From Paenibacillus_AB sp036577625 (GTDB lineage Bacteria; Bacillota; Bacilli; Paenibacillales; NBRC-103111), in the NCBI RefSeq assembly GCF_036577625.1, contig NZ_JARBDC010000069.1, forward strand, positions 62,001 to 126,000: a stretch of DNA of 64,000 bases, in the 5' to 3' direction. Within the stretch, counting starts at the first letter, position 1, and every line of letters starts with the position of its first letter. The position numbers and the translations under genes were made by a program. Of this stretch, positions 35,180 to 43,461 are shown one piece after another. The notes beneath the pieces were generated by a model, which was not told the DNA's origin, did not search any database, and worked only from the letters and a program-made list of their open reading frames with translations.

Positions 35180-35956
35180 TTACAAGCTGATTTTGACCGC
35201 CTTGGTGGCGATAAACGTACGGATATGGTTGTCGAGCAAGCTTTGCCCGCCGTAATGGTCCTCGTAAAAATCGGTCAAGACGAGTCCGGCGTCGAGCTGG
35301 CCTTTGATCTGATCCTCGAGCGTATGGCCGAATTCGAGCGGGACGCACTCCCGCAAATGCTTGTCGAGCCGCTCCTTCGGCAGCTGTTCGCTGTCCGCAT
35401 ACGGGATCGAATGCTCGACCGCGAGCTCTCCGCGCTCTTCCGCCTCGATGCTGAAAATATAGACGAGCGGGTTCACGAAGCCGGAGATGAGCACGCCGCG
35501 ATGCTTCAGCACCCGCGCCGCTTCCCGCCAAACCGGCCGCACGTTTTCGGCGAACAGGTTCGATACCGGATGGACGATCAAATCGAACGTTTCGTCCGCA
35601 AAGCAGGACAAATCCGCCATGTCGCCTTTCACGGTGCGGACCGCGAGCCCGTCCCGCTCGGCTGCGAACCGGTCCTGCTCCAGCTGCTTCTCGGAATTGT
35701 CGAACACCGTCACGTCGGCTCCGGCCGCCGCGAGAATCGGCCCCTGCTGCCCGCCGCCGGAGGCGAGGCAGAGCACCTTCGCTCCTGGCAGCGGCGGATA
35801 CCACGACGCCGGCACCGGCCGCGTCGGCGTCAGTACGATTTCCCACTCCCCCCGCTTCGCTCTGGCGATCGTTTCGGCGGACACCGGCACCGTCCACCGG
35901 TTTCCGGATTCGACGTTCCGGTTCCACGCCCTGCTGTTATGTTCGGCTATATTCAT
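35180..35956 (-). CDS. SAM-dependent class I methyltransferase
   Basis: 258 residues. SAM-binding motif I VLCLASGGGQQGPILAAAGA (about 60-79), acidic VFDNSEKQLEQ at the next strand, motif II region GDMADLSCFADETFDLIVHP. Resembles UbiE/COQ5-like small-molecule methyltransferases. ATG 35956 (MNIAEHNSRAW) with GGGGAA upstream. Substrate unknown; single gene. Confidence 0.8.
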   Translation of the reverse strand: MNIAEHNSRAWNRNVESGNRWTVPVSAETIARAKRGEWEIVLTPTRPVPASWYPPLPGAKVLCLASGGGQQGPILAAAGADVTVFDNSEKQLEQDRFAAERDGLAVRTVKGDMADLSCFADETFDLIVHPVSNLFAENVRPVWREAARVLKHRGVLISGFVNPLVYIFSIEAEERGELAVEHSIPYADSEQLPKERLDKHLRECVPLEFGHTLEDQIKGQLDAGLVLTDFYEDHYGGQSLLDNHIRTFIATKAVKISL

Positions 35957-36132
35957 CGTTTCGTTCCCCTTTCCGAATCGCTGCTGCCCGCGCAAGCCCA
36001 GTATATCGGCGAAGCACGGCGGGCGGAAGGGAAAAAACGGCTATACGGAACGTTCGGCAAAACGGCGGCACCTTGACGGGAATCCGCGCAAACGTATAAC
36101 GTTCGCCAAATCCGCTGCGCCGGCCTTGTTCC

Positions 36133-37509
36133 TTACCCGTTCCGGTCGGCAAACAAAGAAGCGACGAGGTGCCGCGGACTTTCGAGACCGGCCCAAAACG
36201 GTTTCATCCGCCCCTCCAGCTCCTGCGGCTTGAAAAAGACCGGAAACAGATCGTGGATGAAGCACGAACGGTCCATCCGCTCCCGATCGATGCCGAGCAC
36301 GCTTCGCTCGTAAGCCGACCAAACGTCGCGGTTGACGCTGTCGTATATCGATAGAAAGCCGGTCTGCTGCGACATCCGCCTCTGGAAATCATGGCGTACC
36401 GCATATTCGATAAATCGCCGGGCCAGCTCCGGATTGGACGCGGAGCGCGACACCATAAGCCCGTTGGCGATCGCGAGACTTCCGCTCGTCACGCCCGGCT
36501 GCCGCGGCAGCGGCAGGACGCGAAGCGGAAACGGCCGCCGCCGCATCGGAGTCGCGAGCGTCGTCGTCAGCAGCATGGCGAGCCGGCCGTCCTCGAACAG
36601 CTCGTTCAAAAACAGCCAATCGCCGACCGCGGATACGGGGCATACCCGATCCCGGTACAGCAGCCGCTGCATGAAGCCGAGCGCCTCCTCCAGCCGATCG
36701 AGCCCGGACCGTCCGTCTTCCGTTTCGCGGCGGTAGCCGAAATTCATCGCCAGCACCGGCCAGCGGATGAGCGAGCCGGACAAGCCGAATCCGTACGTTT
36801 CGCGCAGCATGCCGCCGCCTTCGTCCCGCGTCAGCCGTTTGGCCGCCTCGGCGAACTGCTCCATGCTCCATTCGAGCGCGGGCATATGGACGCCCGCCGC
36901 CTCGAACAGCGCCGGATTGCACGCCAGAAAAACCGGCGAGTACGTAACCGGCGCCGCGTACAGCTCGTCCTGCTTGCGGAACGCCTGCAGCAGCTTTCCG
37001 GGAACGTCGGCCTCGTCCGGAACGATGCGCGTCAGCGGGACGAACTCCCGCCGGTCGAACTCGATGAAATGCCGGTCCCAGGCGAGCACGAGATCCGGCT
37101 TGACGCCGAACCCGGTCAAATCGCGCATGATCGTATCGGCCAAGTATCCGGTATACAGCAGCTTCACGTCCACGTCCGGATAATCGCGCCGAAACGCCGA
37201 GACGAGCAGCGGCAGCCCTTCCTCGGCGAACGACGACCGATACGGGCTGAGCAGGACGAGCGTGTTCGGACCGTACCCGTCCGGGCGAACCCGGTCCGCG
37301 ACACGGTTGCCCCGCCCCCGCTGACGGACGAGCAAGCCCTCCTCCGTCAGCAGGTCGAGCGCCTGCCTGAGCGAATTGCGGCTGATCGCGTATTTGCGGC
37401 ACAGCTCGGTTTCCGGCAGCAAATATTGGCCCGGCTGCAAGTAGCCGGACATAATTTCGGTGCGGAGCAGCCCCGCCATCTCGACATAGCGAAAGTCGTT
37501 TCGTTTCAC
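36133..37509 (-). CDS. GntR-type HTH fused to ABC solute-binding domain
   Basis: 458 residues with no signal peptide or membrane helix. Residues about 7-75 are a GntR-family winged helix (GYLQPGQYLLPETELCRKYA, ISRNSLRQALDLLTEEGLL). From about 80 to 458 the protein reads as a family-1 solute-binding fold (LPLLVSAFRRDYPDVDVKLLY, KPDLVLAW, NPALFEAAGV, RRFIEYAVRHDF). So it seems to be a cytoplasmic transcription factor whose ligand domain is derived from an ABC binding protein instead of the usual FadR/UTRA domain. GTG start coupled to the previous gene (GTGA overlap) with GGAGGG upstream. Confidence 0.8.
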   Translation of the reverse strand: MKRNDFRYVEMAGLLRTEIMSGYLQPGQYLLPETELCRKYAISRNSLRQALDLLTEEGLLVRQRGRGNRVADRVRPDGYGPNTLVLLSPYRSSFAEEGLPLLVSAFRRDYPDVDVKLLYTGYLADTIMRDLTGFGVKPDLVLAWDRHFIEFDRREFVPLTRIVPDEADVPGKLLQAFRKQDELYAAPVTYSPVFLACNPALFEAAGVHMPALEWSMEQFAEAAKRLTRDEGGGMLRETYGFGLSGSLIRWPVLAMNFGYRRETEDGRSGLDRLEEALGFMQRLLYRDRVCPVSAVGDWLFLNELFEDGRLAMLLTTTLATPMRRRPFPLRVLPLPRQPGVTSGSLAIANGLMVSRSASNPELARRFIEYAVRHDFQRRMSQQTGFLSIYDSVNRDVWSAYERSVLGIDRERMDRSCFIHDLFPVFFKPQELEGRMKPFWAGLESPRHLVASLFADRNG

Positions 37510-38471
37510 GGCTCCGCCCTCCGCGCCGTTTCCGGTTTCGGGTCGGCCGCGTCCGCCGTGCCGCTCGCCGCCAGGCGGATTTGCTCGATGCGCCGAATAT
37601 GCCCGTTCGCATGACCGGCCATCGATTTCATCAGCCGCCCCGCCGTCTCGGTACGGCCGCCGCTTACGATAACGCTGCGCGCCAAAGCGCCGGGCACGAC
37701 GCGGCAGACGGCGAGCAGGTGCTCCCGCAGCAGACGGAACAAGGCGACCTCCGCTGCGATCGGCCGTTCGGCGTAGCGCATTCCTTCCGCCCAGCGGTCC
37801 TGCTCGAACCGGCTGGCAGCGTACGTCCGGCCCGGCGCGTCGTCCGCCACGATAAACTTCAGCTTATGCGCCGCGGCCATATCGAGATCGACGAGGTGGA
37901 GCACCTGCTGGCGGATGCTCCATTTGCCCGGCGCGAGCGACAAGTCGAGCGCGCCGTCCGGAAGTCCGGCCAGCGCCGCCTCGAGCCGGTCCGGCCCGGA
38001 GGCGAACAGGCCGACGATTTGCTCGTCGGACGCGTCGAACTCCTGCCAGTGCGCGAGCAGACCGCCCTCCGGCGTCCGAATCGTCAGCGTCCGCCAGCAT
38101 AGCGGCTCGATTTCGTCGCTCGCGACGGCACCCGCCGCGGCCGCTCTTTGCTTCAGCGGCTCCAGCGCATTCTCGTCCCCTTCCTCCGGCACGCTGATAA
38201 AAAATCGTTCCCCCGGCGCCGATCGGGCCGCACCGGGCTCCGCCAGCGCCGCCGCCGTTTCGTCCGCCGCGCCTCGTTCGACCAGCAGCGCCGACTCGCC
38301 GCCCGGCATCGACAGCAGCGCGTACCGCCCCTTTTCGCAGACGGAAGCAAGCCTCCACTGCAGCACATCCGTATAAAAGCCGACGGACGCGGAGACCGAT
38401 TCCGCGGCGATGACCAGCTTCGCCTTTCGCCCCGCGTGTCCCGCCCGGTTCGCATGGTTCCCCATTCGCAT
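37506..38471 (-). CDS. VOC domain fused to DinB-like domain
   Basis: 321 residues. N-terminal VOC module about 17-145 (ESVSASVGFYTDVLQ, ALLSMPGGESALLVE, LTIRTPEGGLLAHW) joined to a DinB/YfiT-type four-helix bundle about 150-300, with WSIRQQVLHLVDLD and GHANGHIRRIEQIR carrying the metal-binding His pattern. Fusion of two separate detoxification-type folds. The stop overlaps the start of the GntR/SBP fusion by four bases, so the two are made together. The start may be the ATG at 38465 rather than 38471; neither has a strong site. Confidence 0.68.
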   Translation of the reverse strand: MRMGNHANRAGHAGRKAKLVIAAESVSASVGFYTDVLQWRLASVCEKGRYALLSMPGGESALLVERGAADETAAALAEPGAARSAPGERFFISVPEEGDENALEPLKQRAAAAGAVASDEIEPLCWRTLTIRTPEGGLLAHWQEFDASDEQIVGLFASGPDRLEAALAGLPDGALDLSLAPGKWSIRQQVLHLVDLDMAAAHKLKFIVADDAPGRTYAASRFEQDRWAEGMRYAERPIAAEVALFRLLREHLLAVCRVVPGALARSVIVSGGRTETAGRLMKSMAGHANGHIRRIEQIRLAASGTADAADPKPETARRAEP

Positions 38472-38682
38472 ACCCCATCGATACGTTTTCGCTATTGCTT
38501 CCCGCCGGTCGCCCGCCTTCGCGGGACAACCGTCTCTCCGTATTGTAGCATACCGGATCGGGCGAAACGGACAAAATGAGCCGGAAAACCTTCCGCTATT
38601 TTTGCCGTTTCCCCGTATCCGACTATTTTAGCGGGAAATCCGCCCGGTAAATGGGTCGGTCGCGTTTTTTCGCCGCGGCAAT

Positions 38683-38722
38683 GCATATTTACCGGGAGCT
38701 TATCCCGGTATTCGAACCGATG
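38683..38722 (+). repeat. Partial copy of dispersed intergenic repeat
   Basis: TACCGGGAGCTTATCCCGGT and the following TTCGAACCGATGCC resemble positions 3366-3407 of the first repeat copy. The flanking 38575-38660 carries more hairpins of the same kind. The whole interval 38472-39809 (1338 bases) contains no believable gene. Confidence 0.55.
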
Positions 38723-38998
38723 CCCGGCAGGGTGACGGCGATTGCGTGGAGCCGTAATTAAGAAAGCCGTCCGGGAAAAACTTCAGGACGGTACTTTGGC
38801 GCGCAAACCGATACGCTTGATAATGGGAGGGAACGGGGATTAGGCTCCCGGCCGCGGTGTAGCCGCGTTGTCGATTCGATCTGCGGGCCGCATACGACTT
38901 CAAAGGCGACCCGTCAACGTTTCGCCTTTATCCCAAGCTCCCCCTAAGCTTCCGCAGCCGCTTTCGGCCTCCATTCGCTTCTTTCGGTTTCGGTCAGA

Positions 38999-39139
38999 CG
39001 GCTAACGAATCGCTATATCGTTATCGGGGCCGAATGCGGCGGTTTGAATTTGCAACGAACTTTAGTAACGTTATTACCCGCGAATCGGATCGTTTTCTTC
39101 CCTTTTCGGCTCGATAACGATATTCGGATTCGTTAGCCT
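38999..39139. repeat. Inverted-repeat-bounded 140-bp element
   Basis: GGCTAACGAATC...ATATCGTTATCG at 38999-39025 is the inverse of CGATAACGATAT...GATTCGTTAGCC at 39113-39139 (about 24 of 27 bases). The 85-base interior codes for nothing recognisable. No clear target-site duplication, so MITE origin is only possible. Confidence 0.5.
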
Positions 39140-39143
39140 TAAA

Positions 39144-39206
39144 ACGAACGTTTTTCCGCCGATAAGCATCGTACGGTTCGTAAGCCGTCGATCCGGATTC
39201 GCCCTT
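39144..39206 (-). repeat. Dispersed ~62-bp repeat, copy 2
   Basis: Second copy of the repeat at 18899-18961, here next to the inverted-repeat element and away from any gene. Confidence 0.6.
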
Positions 39207-39378
39207 TGCCTCGAATACCTGGTACGCTGTGACGTGCTTCCGTAGAGACACGAAAGAAAAAGAAATCCCCGGCCTTGGACCAGGGTACGCGCGATTACGG
39301 ACACCGTCACCGGTGCGGATAGCCGCACTTCGCTTTAGTGCATTAGCCAGAATTGACGGTCTTTTCGGCGCAAACCGG

Positions 39379-39680
39379 TTTGCACGCCGAAACGGCGGCG
39401 GAGCGGAAGCGAGAGGGAAATGCTCCCGCTCTTTTCGGTCGTTTCCCGTTTCCGGGCAAAACAACGGGAAAACGTCCCGCTGCATTCGTCCAAACCGCGC
39501 TTTTCGCCGATCCAACGCCATTTTATCGGGAGCTTCTCCCGGTATTTCGATACGACGGCTACACGAGAGCGAATGAACCGGAGGTTTTCCGGTTCGTCCG
39601 TTTCCAGCGGCCCGGCGGGATTAGGATACGTCGGACGCGGAAACGATAGGCGCCATTCGCTTCATGCGTTGGCGTTCTTT
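39379..39680 (+). repeat. Dispersed ~300-bp intergenic repeat, copy 2
   Basis: Same orientation as 3226-3525, constant offset of 36152 bases over the best-conserved part. Preserves the same hairpins (CGGGAG-CTT-CTCCCG). Lies downstream of the solute-binding operon terminator. Confidence 0.7.
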
Positions 39681-39756
39681 GCGGCGGTCTATTATTTGTG
39701 CATAAGCTTCTGATCGAAGCCTTTCGATAGCGAAGTAAAACATTCAATATCGACAA

Positions 39757-39787
39757 CAAAAAGCCGCCGGGAACAAATCCCGGCGGC
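39757..39787 (-). terminator. Terminator of sugar-transport operon
   Basis: Minus strand GCCGCCGGGA-N5-TCCCGGCGGC followed by TTTTTG, about 23 bases after the stop codon of the lipoprotein gene (39810). Confidence 0.9.
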
Positions 39788-39809
39788 GCGCGCCTTCGCG
39801 CATCCCGCG

Positions 39810-41339
39810 TCATTTCGCCTGAAGCACGCGATCGTATGCATCTTTATACACCTTCATCACCTGCTCGAGGCCGAGTCTTTTGACCTCGTTCACGTACGCG
39901 TCCCATTGGTCCATCCCTTTTTCCCCGAGGATGAACCGGGTGATGTTTTCTTCGCGATGCTTGGCGATCGACTGGCCGACCGTCGTCAGCACGTCGTTCT
40001 CCTTCTCGGTGAACGCCGGCTTCGGCTGCAGCTTGGAGTCGTACTTGACCGCCTCGGCGTACGCCTCCTTCGTCTCCGCGCCCGTCAGCGTCAGCAGCGC
40101 GTTGTAGTCGATCCACGTGTACGTGCCGTAATTGAGCAGGCCCGGCTTTTCGCGCAGGTCGGACATCGTTTTGAACGCGTCCAAATATTTTTTGGCGCCG
40201 TTCGTCTCCTCGTACGTCACGCCTTTGATGCCCCAGCTGGACAGCTCCTTGCCCGCCGGACTGTAGAAGAAATCCATATATTTCATCGCTTCTTTGATTT
40301 TGGACGAGGTGGACGCGACCGTCATGCCGGAATCGACCGTGTTCTGGTTGATGTTTTGCCGTTTCGCGCCGGCGAACCCGGCCGGGGGCGGCATGAACCG
40401 CATGGCGAACTGCGGATTGTCTTTGCGCAGCGGCACGTTGTAGTAGTCCATCACCATATAGTCGAGGAAGACGAACGACTTGTCGTTCGCGATAAAATCG
40501 TCGAACTGCTTCCCTCTCACCGTCAGCCAGTCGGGCGGCATCAGGCCGTCCTTGTACAGCTTGTTCAGAAACAGGACGATTTTTTTGTAGTTGTCCTCGA
40601 TCGGCCCGTACCGCCATTCCTTCTTGTCGAAATCGTAATAGAAGTCGTTGTACGTTTCGAACTGCGGCGCCATGCGCGAAATCGTGCCGAACGCGCCGCG
40701 GGTGACGAACGGGTAGCTGTCCGGGTATAGCCGCTTCAGCGCTTTGAGCGTTTCGTACAGCTCGTCGTAAGTCGCCGGCACCGTCAAATTGTGCTTCTTG
40801 AACACGTCGTCCCGGTACATCCACGTGATCCGCTCGCCTTGCCCGAAGCCTTCGTTCGGAAACATGAACATTTTCCCTTCCGCCGACGTATACCGCTGCT
40901 TCAGCTCCGGGTATTGGCTCAGCCAGCTTTTGAAATTCGGCATCAGGTCGAGATAGTCCAAAATGTTCGCCAGCGCGCCCTGCTGACCGTATTTGTTCGC
41001 CGTCGAGAAGCTGCTCATAAACATCAGATCGGGCAAGTTGCCCGACGCGATCGTCAGGTTGACCGCTTCGTTGTAATTGTCGCCCGGCGGCACCTGGCCG
41101 TTGATCGCGACGTTCGTCCTCTCTTCGATCGCCTTCCAGATCGGCTTGTCTTTGGAGTACGTCCAGTTCGACTGGCTGCCGACGAGCATCGTCAGCGTCG
41201 TCTTCGCCGCGGCCGTTCCCGGCGCCGGTTCCGGGCCGCCCTTTCCGTCGCCGCCCGGGCTTCCTCCCGAGCTGCAGCCGGCCGCCGCGACGGCCAGCGC
41301 AACCGCGAGCATTGCCGCTCCTTTTGTTTTCATCCGCAT
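39810..41339 (-). CDS. LplA/YtcQ-type solute-binding lipoprotein
   Basis: 509 residues; lipoprotein signal ending VAAAGC (Cys21 from 41339) followed by a Gly/Pro-rich linker, then the long LplA/YtcQ fold (LTMLVGSQSNWTYSKDKPIWKAIEERTN, ending VMKVYKDAYDRVLQAK). Members of this group bind oligosaccharides for LplBC/YtePYtcP permeases, which are the next two genes upstream. The start is one of two close ATGs (41339 or 41333), neither with a strong site; the open frame beyond is a shadow. Third and last gene of the operon, probably ending in the terminator at 39757. Confidence 0.85.
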   Translation of the reverse strand: MRMKTKGAAMLAVALAVAAAGCSSGGSPGGDGKGGPEPAPGTAAAKTTLTMLVGSQSNWTYSKDKPIWKAIEERTNVAINGQVPPGDNYNEAVNLTIASGNLPDLMFMSSFSTANKYGQQGALANILDYLDLMPNFKSWLSQYPELKQRYTSAEGKMFMFPNEGFGQGERITWMYRDDVFKKHNLTVPATYDELYETLKALKRLYPDSYPFVTRGAFGTISRMAPQFETYNDFYYDFDKKEWRYGPIEDNYKKIVLFLNKLYKDGLMPPDWLTVRGKQFDDFIANDKSFVFLDYMVMDYYNVPLRKDNPQFAMRFMPPPAGFAGAKRQNINQNTVDSGMTVASTSSKIKEAMKYMDFFYSPAGKELSSWGIKGVTYEETNGAKKYLDAFKTMSDLREKPGLLNYGTYTWIDYNALLTLTGAETKEAYAEAVKYDSKLQPKPAFTEKENDVLTTVGQSIAKHREENITRFILGEKGMDQWDAYVNEVKRLGLEQVMKVYKDAYDRVLQAK

Positions 41340-41401
41340 TCGCGCCACCGCCGCTTTTCTATGTTCGGCAGCCGGCGCTTGCCTCCCACCGGTTTTCACG
41401 G

Positions 41402-42268
41402 TTATCCTTTCAGCGAGCCGACCGTCACGCCCTGGATGAAATATTTTTGCAGAAACGGATACGTGACGAGAATCGGCAGCGTGCCGACGAGAATCGTCGC
41501 GTATTTCAGCGACTCCTCGACGATTTTCTGGTCTTTGCCGAGCGTGAACGTGCCGTCCAGGTTCGTCTGTCCCGCCAGCACGATGTTGCGCAGGATGACT
41601 TGCAGCGGAACGAGGTCGGGATTGCGCAAATAAATAAGCGCGGAGTAAAAGTTGTTCCAGATGCCGACCGCGTAAAACAGGCCGATCGTCGCCAGCGCCG
41701 CCTTGGACAGCGGCAGCGCGATCCGGACGAACAGGCCGATATCGTTCAGGCCGTCCATTTTCCCCGCTTCCTCCAGCTCCTGCGGCAGTCCGGCGAAAAA
41801 CGTCCGCATCATGATCAAATACCAGGCGCTGACCGCGCCGGGAACAATCATCGACCAAAACGTGTCGACGAGCCCGTAGCTTTTCACGACGAGAAACGTC
41901 GGAATCATCCCGCCGCCGAAAAACATCGTGACGACGATCCCGATCGTGATCGGCTTGTGAAACAGCATGCGCGGCTTGGACAGCGCGTACGCCGCCATCG
42001 AAGTGACCGCGAGCGATACAGCCGTGCCCGCCGCCGTATACAGCACCGTGTTGCGATACCCGCTCCAAATGCGCGGATCGGTCAGCACGACCCGGTACAT
42101 GTCGACGTTGAATCCTTTCGGCCACAGAAACACGCTGCCTTTCATGACCGATACGCTGTCGCTGAGCGACACGGCGATCATGTAGACGAACGGGTATACC
42201 GTCGCGACGAACAGCAGCGACAGGAGCCCGATGTTGACGACGTCGAATACGCCTGTTTTTTTCTTCAT
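41402..42268 (-). CDS. Carbohydrate ABC permease (YtcP/LplC-type)
   Basis: 288 residues with six membrane helices and the ATPase-contact EAA region QELEEAGKMDGLNDIGLFVRIALP. Sequence pattern FFGGGMIPTFLVVKSYGLVDTFW is typical for YtcP/LplC. ATG behind AAAAGGAGG. Pairs with the LplB-type permease upstream; the ATPase (MsmX-type) is not in the window, as usual for this family. Confidence 0.88.
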   Translation of the reverse strand: MKKKTGVFDVVNIGLLSLLFVATVYPFVYMIAVSLSDSVSVMKGSVFLWPKGFNVDMYRVVLTDPRIWSGYRNTVLYTAAGTAVSLAVTSMAAYALSKPRMLFHKPITIGIVVTMFFGGGMIPTFLVVKSYGLVDTFWSMIVPGAVSAWYLIMMRTFFAGLPQELEEAGKMDGLNDIGLFVRIALPLSKAALATIGLFYAVGIWNNFYSALIYLRNPDLVPLQVILRNIVLAGQTNLDGTFTLGKDQKIVEESLKYATILVGTLPILVTYPFLQKYFIQGVTVGSLKG

Positions 42269-42286
42269 GCGGCCGTCGTCCTCCTT

Positions 42287-43255
42287 TTACCACAAGCTGT
42301 TTTCGCCGAGCCTTCGGCTGATCGCGTTGGCCGCGAGCAAAAACGCGAGATTGACGACGCCGGTAAACAGGTCGATCGCCGCCGCGTAGCTGTAGTTGCC
42401 CTGCACGAGGCCGACCCGGTACACGTACGTGCTGATGATGTCGGCCGTCTCGTACGTCGCCGGGTTGTACAGCAGAAACACTTTCTCGAAGCCGACCCCG
42501 AGCACGTGGCCGATGTCCAGGATGAGCAGGACGACGATCGTTTGCATCATGCCGGGCAGCGACACGTACGCCATTCGGCGGAAGCGCCCCGCCCCGTCCA
42601 TCTCCGCCGCTTCGTACAAGTGCGGATCGATCGCCGTCAGCGCCGCCAAATAAATGATCGACGACCAGCCGATGCCCTGCCAGATGCCGGAGGCGACATA
42701 TATCGTCCGAAACCATTCGGGCAGCATGAGCCAATTGACCGGATCGAAGCCGACCGCCTCGATCAGCCGGTTGACGAGCCCCCCCGACGGCGACAAAAAG
42801 ACGACGATCATGCTCGCCACGACGACGTTGGACAAAAAATGCGGCAAATAGCTGACCGACTGCACGAGCCGCTTGAAGACGGCGTGCCGCAGCTCGTTCA
42901 GCAGCAGGGCGAGCACGATCGGCGCGGGAAACCCGAACGCGATCTGGTACAGCCCGAGCAGAAACGTGTTGCGCAGCAGCTTGAAAAAATCCGGATTGGC
43001 GAAAAACAACTTGTAATAGTGGAAGCCGACCCACTCGCTGCGCCAAATCCCCTTGAACAAATTGTACTTCTGGAACGAAATGACGATGCCGAACATCGGC
43101 GCATAGTGAAACAGCAAAAAGTAAACGACGCACGGCAGCGCGAGCAAAAGCAAATAGCGGCTCTCGCGAAAACGTTTGGCGAGCGCGGAGCGCCAGCCCG
43201 GACCGATGCGGACCGCATCCGGCGGCAAGCTGCCCGTTACCCGGCCTGCCTTCAT
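42287..43255 (-). CDS. Carbohydrate ABC permease (YteP/LplB-type)
   Basis: 322 residues from ATG 43255, behind GAGGAGGGGG; the open frame upstream to 43441 has no support. Six membrane helices, opening LLLALPCVVYFLLFHYAPMFG, a landmark of LplB/YteP permeases, and EAA region LYEAAEMDGAGRFRRMAYVSLP. First gene of the operon; divergent from the membrane-bound AraC regulator at 43462, which likely controls it. A cre-like palindrome lies in between. Confidence 0.88.
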   Translation of the reverse strand: MKAGRVTGSLPPDAVRIGPGWRSALAKRFRESRYLLLLALPCVVYFLLFHYAPMFGIVISFQKYNLFKGIWRSEWVGFHYYKLFFANPDFFKLLRNTFLLGLYQIAFGFPAPIVLALLLNELRHAVFKRLVQSVSYLPHFLSNVVVASMIVVFLSPSGGLVNRLIEAVGFDPVNWLMLPEWFRTIYVASGIWQGIGWSSIIYLAALTAIDPHLYEAAEMDGAGRFRRMAYVSLPGMMQTIVVLLILDIGHVLGVGFEKVFLLYNPATYETADIISTYVYRVGLVQGNYSYAAAIDLFTGVVNLAFLLAANAISRRLGENSLW

Positions 43256-43388
43256 CTCTCCCCCTCCTCGATTCCGACGATTGATCGTTTGCGTTGCCCC
43301 TTGCGGTTCGAGCCGCCCGCTTGCTACAATGGGCGTACACCCAGCATAGGCGGAAACGCCGCTTCCGGCCATCCGCAATGCGTCATTT

Positions 43389-43402
43389 TGTAAGCGCTTT
43401 AT
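43389..43402. promoter_or_regulatory. cre-like site in divergent promoter region
   Basis: TGTAAGCGCTTTAT fits the cre pattern except for one position near the end; AAGCGCTT is palindromic. Between the leftward sugar-transport operon and the rightward regulator. Confidence 0.45.
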
Positions 43403-43461
43403 TGTTTTCGGACGAAATGCATACAATCGGACCGATTGCATATCGGGAAAGGGGATCGCCG

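Noticed and set aside
39810..43340. A single open frame of 1176 codons on the minus strand
   Set aside because: Only the last 509 codons (lipoprotein) have family support and a signal peptide; the remainder is antisense-frame shadow of the two permease genes.
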